Below, piece by piece: positions 43,967 through 53,129 of a DNA stretch of 64,000 nucleotides; the stretch's first letter is position 1; each line of letters opens with the position of its first letter. Source of the DNA: Clostridiales bacterium. GTDB lineage: Bacteria > Bacillota > Clostridia > Saccharofermentanales > Saccharofermentanaceae. The notes under the pieces are model-generated. The model ran no database searches and was not told the origin of the DNA. It worked only from the letters and a program-made list of their open reading frames with translations. The DNA is taken from NCBI GenBank assembly GCA_017509245.1, contig JAFWQC010000012.1, forward strand, positions 25,259 to 89,258, written 5' to 3'. A program made the position numbers and the translations under genes.

Positions 43967-46175
43967 GATATTATCACTGACATTAGTATTATTATTTATG
44001 TTGAATTCGATTACTTCCTGCGGAAAGAAAGATCCCTACGCTGATATAGATCATAACCTTAATACACCAAAGTATATCGTAGCTGATGATGAATGGTGGG
44101 ACAGCACAGAGTTTTCTGTCATATCGGACGAATTATCTTTTGATGTCAATTCTTCTGATGTAATGGTAAACAGTAATCTTAAGGCTATAACAGAAAACAA
44201 TGTATATATATATTTCGGCGGATATGAATATGTGGATGGGTCTGACAGAAGAATCAATGAAATAGCCTGTTACAGTATTGCTTCCGGTAGCGAAGGGACG
44301 CTGGTGGGAATATTCGATCTTAATTCCCTGATATCGTCAGATGAAGGTTTTGTGAATGATGTTGGCGGTATCTACGAAGATAATGGACAGACTAAGATGA
44401 TTGTTGCCATTCAGCATGCTGATTCCCGTGGGCTCAGGTCATATATATGTGATGTGAATGTCGAAAATGGTACTGTCGGAGAACTGGCCGAGATAGACTT
44501 TGATTCGGATTCTGATGTCGATAATGTCACTGTCAATTCAGTTGTTTGTGTTAATGGCACAGCATTTATGAAATGCTACGTCAGTGGTTCGGCAGAAGAA
44601 GGCGGATACTGTGTTTATGCGCTGGAAGATGACAATTGTTATAGAGTGCGAACAGACAATATCGACTATATTGATACTTTCGAGAAGTACGATGACAACA
44701 ATATAGTAATGTCTGTTACTACTTTCGGAAGACAGGCATATATGCTTCTTAATACAGAAACGTTTTCTATTAGCGAGATATCAGATTATCAGGGAGAAGT
44801 CAAAGTGGACGGACACTGTCTGATTGCTGAGGGCGCTTCAGATACTGACCGGACTATCCTTTTGGATTTTAACAATTCGTTATTATCTTACAATATCTAT
44901 GATGCTTGTCAGATCGTTTCAGTAAGCGCTGACAGGATTGTTATAAAAGCGAATATGTATGGCTGGGAGAATACAATAGTTGTAATGGATAAGGCAAACA
45001 CTAATCCCAATGCCGGCAAACAGATCATCGAGGCAGCACATCTGGAGCCGATAACCGCATTGGAAGCAGAGGGAATATGTGCATTTAATAGAACCAGTGA
45101 AGAGTATTATGTAATAAACAATGAAGAATACAACTATTGGACTATATTCGACTGGGATGCTGCTGAAGAAAACTATAATGCCGAACGAAACAGGGCAAGA
45201 AGTGAGAAGATCAATGAACTCATGACTGACATAAGATCCGGAGAGGGACCTGATGTGATATTGGGAGCTTCTGACTTCAGGGAGATCCAGAACGGTATAT
45301 ATCTGGTAAATATCGCCCCTCAGATATCGGATCTTACCCTGAGTTCCGGTGAATATTTTACGAGCCTTATAGATGCAGCCGATAGAGACGGAAGGAAATA
45401 TGTACTTCCTTATGATGTATCTTTAAGCGGTATTATTATCAATAACGATGATGCTTCCGGGCTTGGAGCGGGAATAAAGATACAGGATTACGGCGATTTT
45501 GTTGCCAATGTGTGCAACGGAAATGATCCGATGTACTGCTATTCCGGCAGGATAGATTACTTTAATCAATTGATCGGATTATCTTTTGATCTATATGAGA
45601 ATGATGACGGAACCATAAACTTTGATAATCAGAGTTTTAGGGTTTTAGCAGAGTATGTATATAACAATGTCCCTGAATTGATCACATACAATGAAGGAAG
45701 GACGAGAGTGGCAAGCCTTGGAAATGTATCTTTTGCCTATACTGAATACGGACCTTCGCTGGGAAACAGAAAACTGATAGGACAGCCGACTCCGGACGGA
45801 CGAGGTGTATATTGTACTTTTAATTCTTCTGCTTCGATTGCAGCATGTTCGTCTTGCCAGGATGGGTGCTGGGAATTGATTTCTTCAATGATCAATGATG
45901 AAGTACTGAGGCATGCTAACGGAATTCCGCTGAGCAGAAATGCATTTATTTCTTCAGCCGTGAATATGACGGACGGTACACCGTTAAATCAGGATATTAT
46001 AGATAATTACTGTACATTCATAGAAAATGCCTCTTTCTATTACTCAACGGACTACACCATAACAATGATCATCTCTGAAGAAATGCCTGCATACTTTGAG
46101 GGACAGAAGAGCCTGGATGAAGTAATAGGTGTGATCAACAGCAGGGTCGGTACTATGGTTGCCGAGAGAGGGTGA
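43944..46175 (+). CDS. Large lipoprotein with solute-binding-protein-like C-terminal half
   Basis: 744 aa. Lipobox ITSC after a signal peptide. Residues about 40-400 form a repetitive acidic beta-rich region, possibly a propeller. The second half has hallmarks of family-1 extracellular solute-binding proteins (RSGEGPDVILG, GRKYVLPYDVSLSGIIIN, repeated aromatic and Gly motifs). No sugar-type ABC permease or ATPase accompanies it. ATG at 43944 with AAGGAGA; overlaps the preceding gene. May sense a ligand, not import it. Confidence 0.68.
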   Translation: MNKKRLTKILSLTLVLLFMLNSITSCGKKDPYADIDHNLNTPKYIVADDEWWDSTEFSVISDELSFDVNSSDVMVNSNLKAITENNVYIYFGGYEYVDGSDRRINEIACYSIASGSEGTLVGIFDLNSLISSDEGFVNDVGGIYEDNGQTKMIVAIQHADSRGLRSYICDVNVENGTVGELAEIDFDSDSDVDNVTVNSVVCVNGTAFMKCYVSGSAEEGGYCVYALEDDNCYRVRTDNIDYIDTFEKYDDNNIVMSVTTFGRQAYMLLNTETFSISEISDYQGEVKVDGHCLIAEGASDTDRTILLDFNNSLLSYNIYDACQIVSVSADRIVIKANMYGWENTIVVMDKANTNPNAGKQIIEAAHLEPITALEAEGICAFNRTSEEYYVINNEEYNYWTIFDWDAAEENYNAERNRARSEKINELMTDIRSGEGPDVILGASDFREIQNGIYLVNIAPQISDLTLSSGEYFTSLIDAADRDGRKYVLPYDVSLSGIIINNDDASGLGAGIKIQDYGDFVANVCNGNDPMYCYSGRIDYFNQLIGLSFDLYENDDGTINFDNQSFRVLAEYVYNNVPELITYNEGRTRVASLGNVSFAYTEYGPSLGNRKLIGQPTPDGRGVYCTFNSSASIAACSSCQDGCWELISSMINDEVLRHANGIPLSRNAFISSAVNMTDGTPLNQDIIDNYCTFIENASFYYSTDYTITMIISEEMPAYFEGQKSLDEVIGVINSRVGTMVAERG

Positions 46176-46180
46176 TTAGT

Positions 46181-46234
46181 TTAAAGCGCATTAAAGCGCA
46201 AACAAGTGCGCTTTAAATTTGAATTTAAAGCGCA
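46181..46234. repeat. Four copies of TTAAAGCGCA upstream of the AlbA_2 gene
   Basis: Direct copies at 46181, 46191 and 46225 and an inverted copy at 46207-46216, all within the promoter gap of the next gene. The same AAAGCGCA core recurs three times inside that gene at 47418-47451. Likely operators. Confidence 0.85.
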
Positions 46235-46273
46235 AATGTGGTATTGTGGTGAAAAAGGTTAAGGGGATTCATT

Positions 46274-47644
46274 ATGAGCGACATTGATGCTATTTCGAAA
46301 GATAACGAGAATCAGGTTATTGAATGGAAGGAATCTTGGCATGATAAATATCTTGAGTGGATTTGCGGATATGCCAACGCTCAGGGTGGAACTTTATACA
46401 TTGGAATAAATGATAGTGGAGAAGTGCTGGGGCTGGATCCTCAAATAGTCAAGAGACTTTTGGAGGATATACCTAACAAGATCACTGCTGCTTTTGGTAT
46501 CACATGTGATGTTAATCAGAGAAGTAAGAATAAGAAAAAGTACATACAGATTGTAGTAAAGAAATCAAAGCTGCCACTTAATTTACATGGCCGGTACTAT
46601 TATCGTACCGGTAGTGTAAAAAAAGAAATATCAGGATTTGAATTGACAGAGTTCATAATAAAAAGCACTGGAACATCTTATGATGCTATGATTTCCGATA
46701 TAAATAGGAACAAACTGACCTATGATGCTTTTAGTAAAAGATATGTGAAAGCAACTCATAATGAGCTTGATCTGGATAGCGATCTTGTAAGTTTTAAGTT
46801 GATGCTGGAAGACGGACAAATGACAAATGCCGGAGTATTGTTTGCGGACCAATGGAATATCCATCATTCGAGAGTTTTTTGTACAAGATGGAATGGGTTG
46901 GAAAAAGCGAATTCTGCTCAAGATGCTCTTGATGATGCAGAATATACGGGAAGTCTTCTGGATTTATTTGATGATTCAATGTCTTTTATAAAGAAAAATA
47001 CCAAAAAGGGATGGAGGAAAGAAAATGATGAGAGGATAGAATTGCCCGACTATCCTGAAAGAGCGCTTGAAGAAGGTCTTGTGAATGCATTAATACACAG
47101 GAGTTATCTACAAACTGGTGCTCATAGCCAGATTGATATATATGATGATCGTATGGTTATAACTAATCCCGGTGGCATGTATGATGGATCTGAAGTGCAA
47201 AACCTTGATCTTAGACATGTTCCGTCTAAATTAAGAAATCCTATTTTGGCTGATGTGTTTGGACGGCTTCGTCTTATGGAGCGTAGAGGAAGCGGTCTTA
47301 AGAAGATATTGGATGCATATGAATCTGAGGAAAGATATTCGGAGAAGTTGAAGCCTGAATTTTTTACTGACGGATACAATTTCTTTCTTACTTTGTGGAA
47401 TCTGAATTACGCTAATGCTAAAGCGCAATCCAAAGCGCAAATTAAAGCGCAAAGTGGTGCTTTATCAGATCGTGACTATTTACTGCTATTGTTGCGAGAG
47501 AACCCATCTATAACGCAAACAGAATTGGCAGCAATGATGGAGAAGTCGCGTAGATATGTTCAGTTAACGATGAAACAGCTGATGGATGAAGGTGTTGTGG
47601 AAAGAGTGGGGTCAAAGAGAATTGGAACGTGGATAGTGCGGTAA
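46274..47644 (+). CDS. AlbA_2 (Schlafen-like) transcriptional regulator, COG2865-type
   Basis: 456 aa. N-terminal AlbA_2 domain (ENQVIEWKESWHDKYLEWICG, ANAQGGTLYIGI), a GHKL-like ATP-binding central domain (EGLVNALIHRSY, MVITNPGGMY, RRGSGLKKI) and a C-terminal winged helix (NPSITQTELAAMMEKSRRYV). Between the last two lies a linker with three KAQ-type repeats whose codons contain AAAGCGCAA. The gene carries four matching 10-mers in its promoter. Such regulators often sit at the edge of defence islands; here Thoeris genes follow. Confidence 0.82.
   Translation: MSDIDAISKDNENQVIEWKESWHDKYLEWICGYANAQGGTLYIGINDSGEVLGLDPQIVKRLLEDIPNKITAAFGITCDVNQRSKNKKKYIQIVVKKSKLPLNLHGRYYYRTGSVKKEISGFELTEFIIKSTGTSYDAMISDINRNKLTYDAFSKRYVKATHNELDLDSDLVSFKLMLEDGQMTNAGVLFADQWNIHHSRVFCTRWNGLEKANSAQDALDDAEYTGSLLDLFDDSMSFIKKNTKKGWRKENDERIELPDYPERALEEGLVNALIHRSYLQTGAHSQIDIYDDRMVITNPGGMYDGSEVQNLDLRHVPSKLRNPILADVFGRLRLMERRGSGLKKILDAYESEERYSEKLKPEFFTDGYNFFLTLWNLNYANAKAQSKAQIKAQSGALSDRDYLLLLLRENPSITQTELAAMMEKSRRYVQLTMKQLMDEGVVERVGSKRIGTWIVR
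47418..47451. repeat. Three in-frame AAAGCGCA repeats inside the AlbA_2 gene
   Basis: Copies at 47418-47427, 47430-47439 and 47442-47451, period 12 bases (four codons), encoding the KAQ-x linker. Sequence matches the promoter repeats. Confidence 0.85.
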
Positions 47645-47684
47645 CAGGTTATATTTAGTAGGAAACAACTATTGGGAGGCAGAT

Positions 47685-48251
47685 GTGGGAAGAAAAATAT
47701 TTATTTCATATAAATATAAGGATATGGATGTGCAGCCGCTTTCTGGTGTAAGAGATTTTACTTGGGTTCGTGACTATGTGGATTACATTGCGAATCATCT
47801 TATAAAAGATGGTCATATCTACAAAGGTGAAGATAATACAGAAGATTTGTCTGACAAGGATGAATGCTACATATGGAACCATCTTAAAGATAAAATTTTT
47901 GATAGTTCAATCACAATCGTTCTCATCTCTCCGAATATGAAAGAACCTGGAAAGTGGCAGCGTTCGCAGTGGATACCATGGGAAATAGCTTATTCTTTGA
48001 GGGAAACAACAAGGAGAGATCGTACAAGCCATCGAAACGCTATTCTGGCAGTTATACTTCCAAATAAATTTGGGAGCTATAATTATTATAATAAAGACGA
48101 GCTATTTCCAATTATCCGAGATAATATTGAAAATGGTTATATCTACTTAGTCGAATGGCAGGATTTTATAAAGTATACAGATACTGATCTTGAAATTGCT
48201 ATATCCCATAAAGAGAATACACCCGAGTATAAGATTGTTAAGAACCCATGA
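47685..48251 (+). CDS. TIR-like protein (ThsB-type), Thoeris-like cluster
   Basis: 188 aa with the TIR-like opening KIFISYKYKDMDVQPL, a SITIVLISPNM strand and the candidate catalytic Glu100 in WIPWEIAYSL. This DUF1863-like fold uses NAD to make a signal molecule in Thoeris. GTG start at 47685 with GGGAGG. First of four TIR-type genes around the SIR2 effector; closest in layout to the one at 51740. Whether all four feed the same effector is inference. Confidence 0.8.
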   Translation: MGRKIFISYKYKDMDVQPLSGVRDFTWVRDYVDYIANHLIKDGHIYKGEDNTEDLSDKDECYIWNHLKDKIFDSSITIVLISPNMKEPGKWQRSQWIPWEIAYSLRETTRRDRTSHRNAILAVILPNKFGSYNYYNKDELFPIIRDNIENGYIYLVEWQDFIKYTDTDLEIAISHKENTPEYKIVKNP

Positions 48252-48303
48252 GTTGAGTAAAAAAGCCTGCTGAAGAGAGAAAATATCAAATGGAGGCAAA
48301 TGT

Positions 48304-48702
48304 ATGGATAATAAAATAAAGCATTTAGAAATGATACAGACACTGATTAATAGAATGTCAAGTAATTCTTTTATGTTGAAGGGGTGGACTGTTACTCTTG
48401 TTGCTGGCATATTTGCGTTGTCTGCTAAAGATGCAGATAAAATGTTCTTTCTTGTTGCATATCTTCCTATTTTGATTTTCTGGTTTCTCGACGCATATTA
48501 TTTATGGCAGGAAAGGTTATATAGATGTTTATTTGATGAGGTTAGAAATAAAGAAAATGATTCTATAGATTTTGGCATGAATACAAGCAGGTTTAATAAG
48601 AGTATGGATTATTTTAAATGTTTGTTTTCTAAAACGGTATTTATGTTTTATGTCCCGTTGGCTTTCTTTTCTACAGTAATAGTTATGATAACAGCAAACT
48701 AA
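48304..48702 (+). CDS. Small membrane protein inside the Thoeris-like cluster
   Basis: 132 aa with three hydrophobic segments (about 27-43, 46-68, 108-130). The opening IKHLEMIQTLINRMSSNSFMLKGW is strongly patterned and I have the impression it recurs in a widespread uncharacterised bacterial family, which I cannot verify here. ATG at 48304 with ATGGAGG. Lies between two TIR genes with gaps of about 50 and 40 bases, so it is co-transcribed. Could anchor or serve as a membrane effector; no evidence decides. Confidence 0.6.
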   Translation: MDNKIKHLEMIQTLINRMSSNSFMLKGWTVTLVAGIFALSAKDADKMFFLVAYLPILIFWFLDAYYLWQERLYRCLFDEVRNKENDSIDFGMNTSRFNKSMDYFKCLFSKTVFMFYVPLAFFSTVIVMITAN

Positions 48703-48742
48703 TATAAGATTATTGGTTTAAGTGTTGTGTATTGGAGGAAAA

Positions 48743-49534
48743 ATGTTTGTTGCATATAAGTATTCACCTTCGGATTTTTTTTACAATAACAATCTAAATC
48801 CGTATTTGACAAAAGGAACAGAACTATATAATGAACACAAGAAGACCGTTCGAAATTGCCTCTCAAAGTTTATATCTTCTGATGGAATTGTTAATGGATC
48901 GGAGTTGCGTGAGAATTGGTTCTCTGTAGAAACCACAGATGTCTTTATTTCTCATTCGCATAAAGATATTAGTAAAGTAAAGGCATTCGCCGGATGGCTT
49001 TATGATAGATTTGGACTAACATCGTTTATAGATTCTTGTGTTTGGGGATATTGTGATGATTTGTTGCATGAAATAGATAAGAAATATTGCTATCAACAGG
49101 AAAGTGGAACATATAATTATAGTCTAAGAAACTATACAACAAGTCATGTTCATATGATGTTGTCTACTGCTCTTGTAGAAACGATGAATCGTTCTGAGTG
49201 TATTTTATTTTTTAACACTCCAAATTCGATAGTCATGAAAAAGGAACTGTCATTAATCTCTAATAAAGAATCTAAAAAAACAATGTCGCCTTGGATATTC
49301 TATGAATTAACTATGATTTCTAAAATAAAGCGAATGAAACCAGATAGAAGAAAAAGCATACTTTCACATGCAGAATATGAAAAACGTGATTTAATAAACA
49401 TTCAATATGATGTTTCTAAAATCATTGATGATATACCAACCATAGGTGATAAGCAACTTATTGAGTGGAGCAAAACTCATAATCAATGGCATCATCCTTT
49501 AGATGAATTATATAAAATTATGGGTGATATATAA
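48743..49534 (+). CDS. TIR-domain protein with N-terminal extension
   Basis: 263 aa. About 65 residues precede a classic TIR domain (TTDVFISHSHKDISKVKAFAG, ECILFFNTPNS), with candidate catalytic Glu188 in SPWIFYELTMI. ATG at 48743 with TTGGAGG. Unlike its DUF1863-type neighbours, this one has the SHSxKD pattern of stand-alone TIR domains. Could be a second kind of sensor for ThsA. A 260-base gap with no feature recognised follows before ThsA. Confidence 0.78.
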   Translation: MFVAYKYSPSDFFYNNNLNPYLTKGTELYNEHKKTVRNCLSKFISSDGIVNGSELRENWFSVETTDVFISHSHKDISKVKAFAGWLYDRFGLTSFIDSCVWGYCDDLLHEIDKKYCYQQESGTYNYSLRNYTTSHVHMMLSTALVETMNRSECILFFNTPNSIVMKKELSLISNKESKKTMSPWIFYELTMISKIKRMKPDRRKSILSHAEYEKRDLINIQYDVSKIIDDIPTIGDKQLIEWSKTHNQWHHPLDELYKIMGDI

Positions 49535-49793
49535 TATATTTGATGATGCTCCGAGTCAAAGATTATCTTAGAAAAAGGAAATCACATGGTATAACTGATC
49601 GTTGACTAACTCAAAAAACTGGTTGTAAAAAATATAATTTCTGGTATGAGCAATTGGAAGGGATATATCGAATCTGAAAATAGAATCTATGATAATAATA
49701 TTCGACTATATTCGCAAGTGATATGACAGCTGTCATTTGGAGGCAGATCAGGCAGGTTTTCTAACGATACAGAAGAGGAACGAGGTGATTCTT

Positions 49794-51218
49794 TTGGCAG
49801 TAAAGAAAGAAGAATTAATAAGAAATTACGCTAAAGCTATACGCGAAGGCAATGCAGCTATCTTTGGTGGCGCAGGACTGTCACGACCGTCTGGTTTTGT
49901 AGATTGGAAAGGCTTGCTCCGTCCATTGGCATCTGATATTGGCTTAGATGTAGATAGAGAGACTGACATGCTTTCCGTTGCTCAGTTCTATAAAAACCAA
50001 AGGAGAACGAGAACTGGTATTAATCAATCAATACTTGATGCTTTTTCAGTGGATGCTCAGATAAATGAAAATATTCGGATTATCTCTCGGTTACCAATAT
50101 TCACATATTGGACAACAAACTATGATGAATTATTGGAAAAAGGCATTCTAGAAGCAAACAGAAATCCTGATGTCAAATCGGAATCAGACCAACTCTCAAA
50201 CATGAAGAGGGATAGAGATGCAATTGTGTATAAAATGCATGGAGATGTTAATCACCCAGCAAAGGCGGTATTAACAAAAGAAGATTATGAACTTTACGAG
50301 CTTCATCGTCCTTTGTTCCGCACAGCATTGAAAGGCGATTTGGTTTCGAAAATATTCTTATTTATCGGATTCAGTTTTGAAGATCCCAATTTGGACTATA
50401 TATTGGGGCAAATTCACTCTCTTCTTGGCGAGTGTGTCCCCAATCATTATTGCTTCTTTAAACGGGTTCAAGAAGACGAATTTAGCGATCTAGCAGAATA
50501 CGGGTATAGCAAAGCAAGACAAGATATGCAAGAAGAAAATCTACGGAATTATGGTATTCAAACGGTTTTTGTGGATTCCTATGATGAGATAACGAATATC
50601 CTCAGGGAAATTGAAAGAGTATCAAAGCTGTATAGAGTTTTTATTTCTGGAAGTGCTGATGAATACACAACTCCGTGGAACGAGTCGCGTGCAGAAGAAT
50701 TGGCTCGAAAACTTGCAGGTGCTTTGGTACATGAGGAGTGTCGTATAACATCCGGATTTGGACGTGGCTTGGGTTCTGCTATTATAAATGGCGCTCTTGA
50801 TATTATCTATAGTGAAAAGTATAGACATATTGACGAACATTTATGTCTACGACCATTCCCGTTAAATATATCTGATCCAGATGATAGGGCAAAGCGCTGG
50901 AAAGAGTACCGAGAAAGTATTATTGACGAAACAGGAATTTCGATTTTCTTGTTTGGCAATAAATATGACTCCACTGCTGGGAAAACAGTTGTTGCTGATG
51001 GCTGCATTCAAGAATTTGAAATAGCTAAGGCTAAAGGTAATCTTATAATCCCGATTGGTAGTACCGGGTATGCCGCAAAAGCAATCAGTGACGAGGTGAA
51101 ATGCAATATATCAGACTATCCTTATCTGTCTGACACCATTGAAAGATTAGAGACGGAAAACGATATTGATAGTATTGTTGCTCTCGTAATGGATGTGATA
51201 AAAAAACAGCAAAACTAA
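49794..51218 (+). CDS. thsA: ThsA: SIR2-SLOG NAD-consuming effector of Thoeris
   Basis: The SIR2 domain (residues 1-275) has the GGAGLSRPSG loop, Asn109 in WTTNYDELL and His149 in YKMHGDVNH, matching the catalytic Asn112 and His152 known from Bacillus ThsA. The C-terminal SLOG domain (about 280-474) has RVFISGSADEY and ITSGFGRGLGSAI, the sensor of the cyclic ADP-ribose signal made by ThsB. The TTG at 49794 with GAGGTG is preferred to a GTG at 49785 or an upstream frame opening at 49737. When triggered it should deplete NAD and stop phage growth. Confidence 0.92.
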   Translation: MAVKKEELIRNYAKAIREGNAAIFGGAGLSRPSGFVDWKGLLRPLASDIGLDVDRETDMLSVAQFYKNQRRTRTGINQSILDAFSVDAQINENIRIISRLPIFTYWTTNYDELLEKGILEANRNPDVKSESDQLSNMKRDRDAIVYKMHGDVNHPAKAVLTKEDYELYELHRPLFRTALKGDLVSKIFLFIGFSFEDPNLDYILGQIHSLLGECVPNHYCFFKRVQEDEFSDLAEYGYSKARQDMQEENLRNYGIQTVFVDSYDEITNILREIERVSKLYRVFISGSADEYTTPWNESRAEELARKLAGALVHEECRITSGFGRGLGSAIINGALDIIYSEKYRHIDEHLCLRPFPLNISDPDDRAKRWKEYRESIIDETGISIFLFGNKYDSTAGKTVVADGCIQEFEIAKAKGNLIIPIGSTGYAAKAISDEVKCNISDYPYLSDTIERLETENDIDSIVALVMDVIKKQQN

Positions 51219-51231
51219 GGAGGAAAGAATA

Positions 51232-51729
51232 ATGGCAAAACGACAAGTGTTTTTCAGCTTTGAATATGGGAAGGACGCATGGAGAGCCTCTCAAGTTCGG
51301 AATATGGGTAAAGTCAGTGAATCATCAACTTTTTCGGACAATGATTGGGAAGAAGTGAATAATAAGAGCAGCAAAGAGATTAGGGCTTGGATTGATGATC
51401 AAATGGCTAAGAGGTCTTGTATTGTCGTTTTAATTGGCAAAACCACTTCTACACGCGAATGGGTAAAATACGAAATCGAAAAGGCATATGAGTTTAATAA
51501 GGGAATTGTGGGGATTTATATCCACAAACTAAAAGATGAAGACGGGAACCAAACAGACAAGGGCGCAAATCCGTTTTATTCTGTATATACCAATGATGGT
51601 GAAAGGCTGTCTAAATATGTAACTTGTTTTGATTCGAATTATCAGACAAGCAAATATGTTTACGATGATATTTCGAACAATATTGAAGATCTGATAGAAG
51701 ATGCTTTGAATAACAAAGCGCCACAGTGA
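51232..51729 (+). CDS. thsB: ThsB: TIR-domain sensor of Thoeris
   Basis: 165 aa with the classic ThsB start KRQVFFSFEYGKDAWRASQV, the CIVVLIGKTTSTREWVKYEIEKA block and candidate catalytic Glu81. Fourteen bases after thsA with AAGGAGGA. In known Thoeris systems such a protein detects phage and makes a cyclic ADP-ribose isomer that opens ThsA. The best ThsB match of the four TIR genes here. Confidence 0.9.
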   Translation: MAKRQVFFSFEYGKDAWRASQVRNMGKVSESSTFSDNDWEEVNNKSSKEIRAWIDDQMAKRSCIVVLIGKTTSTREWVKYEIEKAYEFNKGIVGIYIHKLKDEDGNQTDKGANPFYSVYTNDGERLSKYVTCFDSNYQTSKYVYDDISNNIEDLIEDALNNKAPQ

Positions 51730-51739
51730 GGATTCTGCC

Positions 51740-52333
51740 ATGGCAAAAAATGTTTTTATTTCATTCCGGTTTAGTGATGGAAACAGATATAAGGAATACT
51801 TATCGAATTTATTTGATAGGTATAGTGATACTATCGATTATTCTGAGAATCAGGATCGTTCTCAAATGTCTGATGTTACAATAAAGCAATATCTATATAG
51901 AAAGCTCCGCAGATCAAGTGTAACCATCGTTCTATTGACTCCGTCTGCAGTAAATCATAAAAGGGATTGGCAGGGTGACTACGACGATTGGATGTATGAC
52001 GAAATAAGATTCTCACTCGAAAGTAGAGAAGGAAATTGCACAAACGGTCTTGTGGCGGTATATACACCTGAGGCTGCAAACTTGCTTGTAAATGCTCGAT
52101 CTTCTGGAACAGTATCCGTTAATAATGTTGACAATCTTTTCAGAAGAAACATGATGAATGTGAAACCTCAGTATAAGAAAAATCCCAATCCGGGAATATT
52201 CGATAGGGATTACGATTCTTATTGCTCACTGATTGAATGGTCTGAGTTTACAAAGAATATTGGCAAGTACATTGAAATCGCATCACAAAAGAGAGAGGCG
52301 GCATATAAATATGATATTATAAAAAGACTGTAA
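51740..52333 (+). CDS. TIR-like protein (ThsB-type), fourth of the cluster
   Basis: 197 aa: NVFISFRFSDGNRYKEYL, SSVTIVLLTPSAVNHKRDW and Glu88 in WMYDEIRFSL. Same DUF1863-like architecture as the gene at 47685. Ten bases after thsB. Multiple ThsB genes with different phage specificity are known in Thoeris; this fits that arrangement. Confidence 0.8.
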   Translation: MAKNVFISFRFSDGNRYKEYLSNLFDRYSDTIDYSENQDRSQMSDVTIKQYLYRKLRRSSVTIVLLTPSAVNHKRDWQGDYDDWMYDEIRFSLESREGNCTNGLVAVYTPEAANLLVNARSSGTVSVNNVDNLFRRNMMNVKPQYKKNPNPGIFDRDYDSYCSLIEWSEFTKNIGKYIEIASQKREAAYKYDIIKRL

Positions 52334-52489
52334 TTCCAAAGGAAATCCATCCTATGTTTTATATTATGTATATATATGATAATGTAAGCAATATGATTAT
52401 GATAAAGCTGATTGTAAGACCATAATACATTTTGTGTCAGAAAAAGAAAAGGCTATTAATATCGCTAAGAGTTACATAATGAGAAACAA
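52334..52489. other. Gap before the abiF RNA
   Basis: AT-rich 156 bases with no gene or terminator recognised. Confidence 0.4.
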
Positions 52490-52517
52490 TTGAAAATGCT
52501 TGAATTGATGGTATAAT
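52490..52517 (+). promoter_or_regulatory. Promoter of the abiF small RNA
   Basis: TTGAAA (52490-52495), 16-base spacer, perfect TATAAT (52512-52517). Confidence 0.8.
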
Positions 52518-52523
52518 ACTCTC

Positions 52524-52585
52524 AACAGAGTTGCTAGGTGCGAATAACACTTGGGACCAAGCCGGGCGTGAGCTTGGCTTTTTTA
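52524..52585 (+). ncRNA. abiF-type small RNA with own terminator
   Basis: About 62 nt between the promoter and the Abi gene. It ends in CCAAGC/GCTTGG (52557-52577) followed by CTTTTTT, an intrinsic terminator, so a discrete RNA is made. A CTC-AACA-GAG hairpin lies near the 5' end. Conserved abiF RNAs upstream of Abi_2 genes are established; I place this here by position and layout, not by a model search. Confidence 0.65.
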
Positions 52586-52601
52586 CTTTTATGGAGTTTT
52601 T

Positions 52602-53129
52602 ATGGACTTAAAGAAACCCTATACATTAACTGAGCAAATACAGAAACTGCGTGATCATGGTGTCGTCTTAGCGGATGAAGCATTTGCAAGAAAAGTTTTG
52701 CAGGAAGTAAGTTATTATAGACTCTCTGGGTATATGTTGCAGTATAGGATTTCATCTGATAGCCATGAGATGGTTAAAGGAATCCCTTTCGAAACAATCT
52801 ATAAGACATACTGTTTTGATGAAGAACTCAGAGCTTTGTTGCGAAAGTATATTGAGAAGGCTGAGTTTTTCTACAAAGACCTAATCGGAAATACCTTTGC
52901 AGCACTTAAATGTAACACAGCCCTCTATGATCAACATTATGATGTAAACAACTACTATGACAAGAACGGAATAATCAAGAACTTGCAGAATTTCAGCAAG
53001 GAAAAAGCATATTATAAAGATAGTGCTATTGTAAAACATCATTACAATAAATATGCAGATAAGATGCCGATATGGGTCATGATGGAGTTGATGACATTGT
53101 CGAGTGTTTCAATGTTTTATAATAGGTGA
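52602..53129 (+). CDS. Abi_2 (AbiD/AbiF-like) abortive infection protein, C-terminally truncated
   Basis: 175 aa with the family opening KPYTLTEQIQKLRDHGV, VSYYRLSGYMLQYR and IEKAEFFYKDLIGNTFA, then DKMPIWVMMELMTLSSVSMFY. Full-length members are about 300 aa; here a stop follows exactly where the second half should begin. The remaining half belongs to the HEPN-like RNase group. The stop overlaps a possible GTG start of hamA (GTGA). Either a remnant left when the Hachiman genes were inserted, or a short form. Confidence 0.8.
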   Translation: MDLKKPYTLTEQIQKLRDHGVVLADEAFARKVLQEVSYYRLSGYMLQYRISSDSHEMVKGIPFETIYKTYCFDEELRALLRKYIEKAEFFYKDLIGNTFAALKCNTALYDQHYDVNNYYDKNGIIKNLQNFSKEKAYYKDSAIVKHHYNKYADKMPIWVMMELMTLSSVSMFYNR

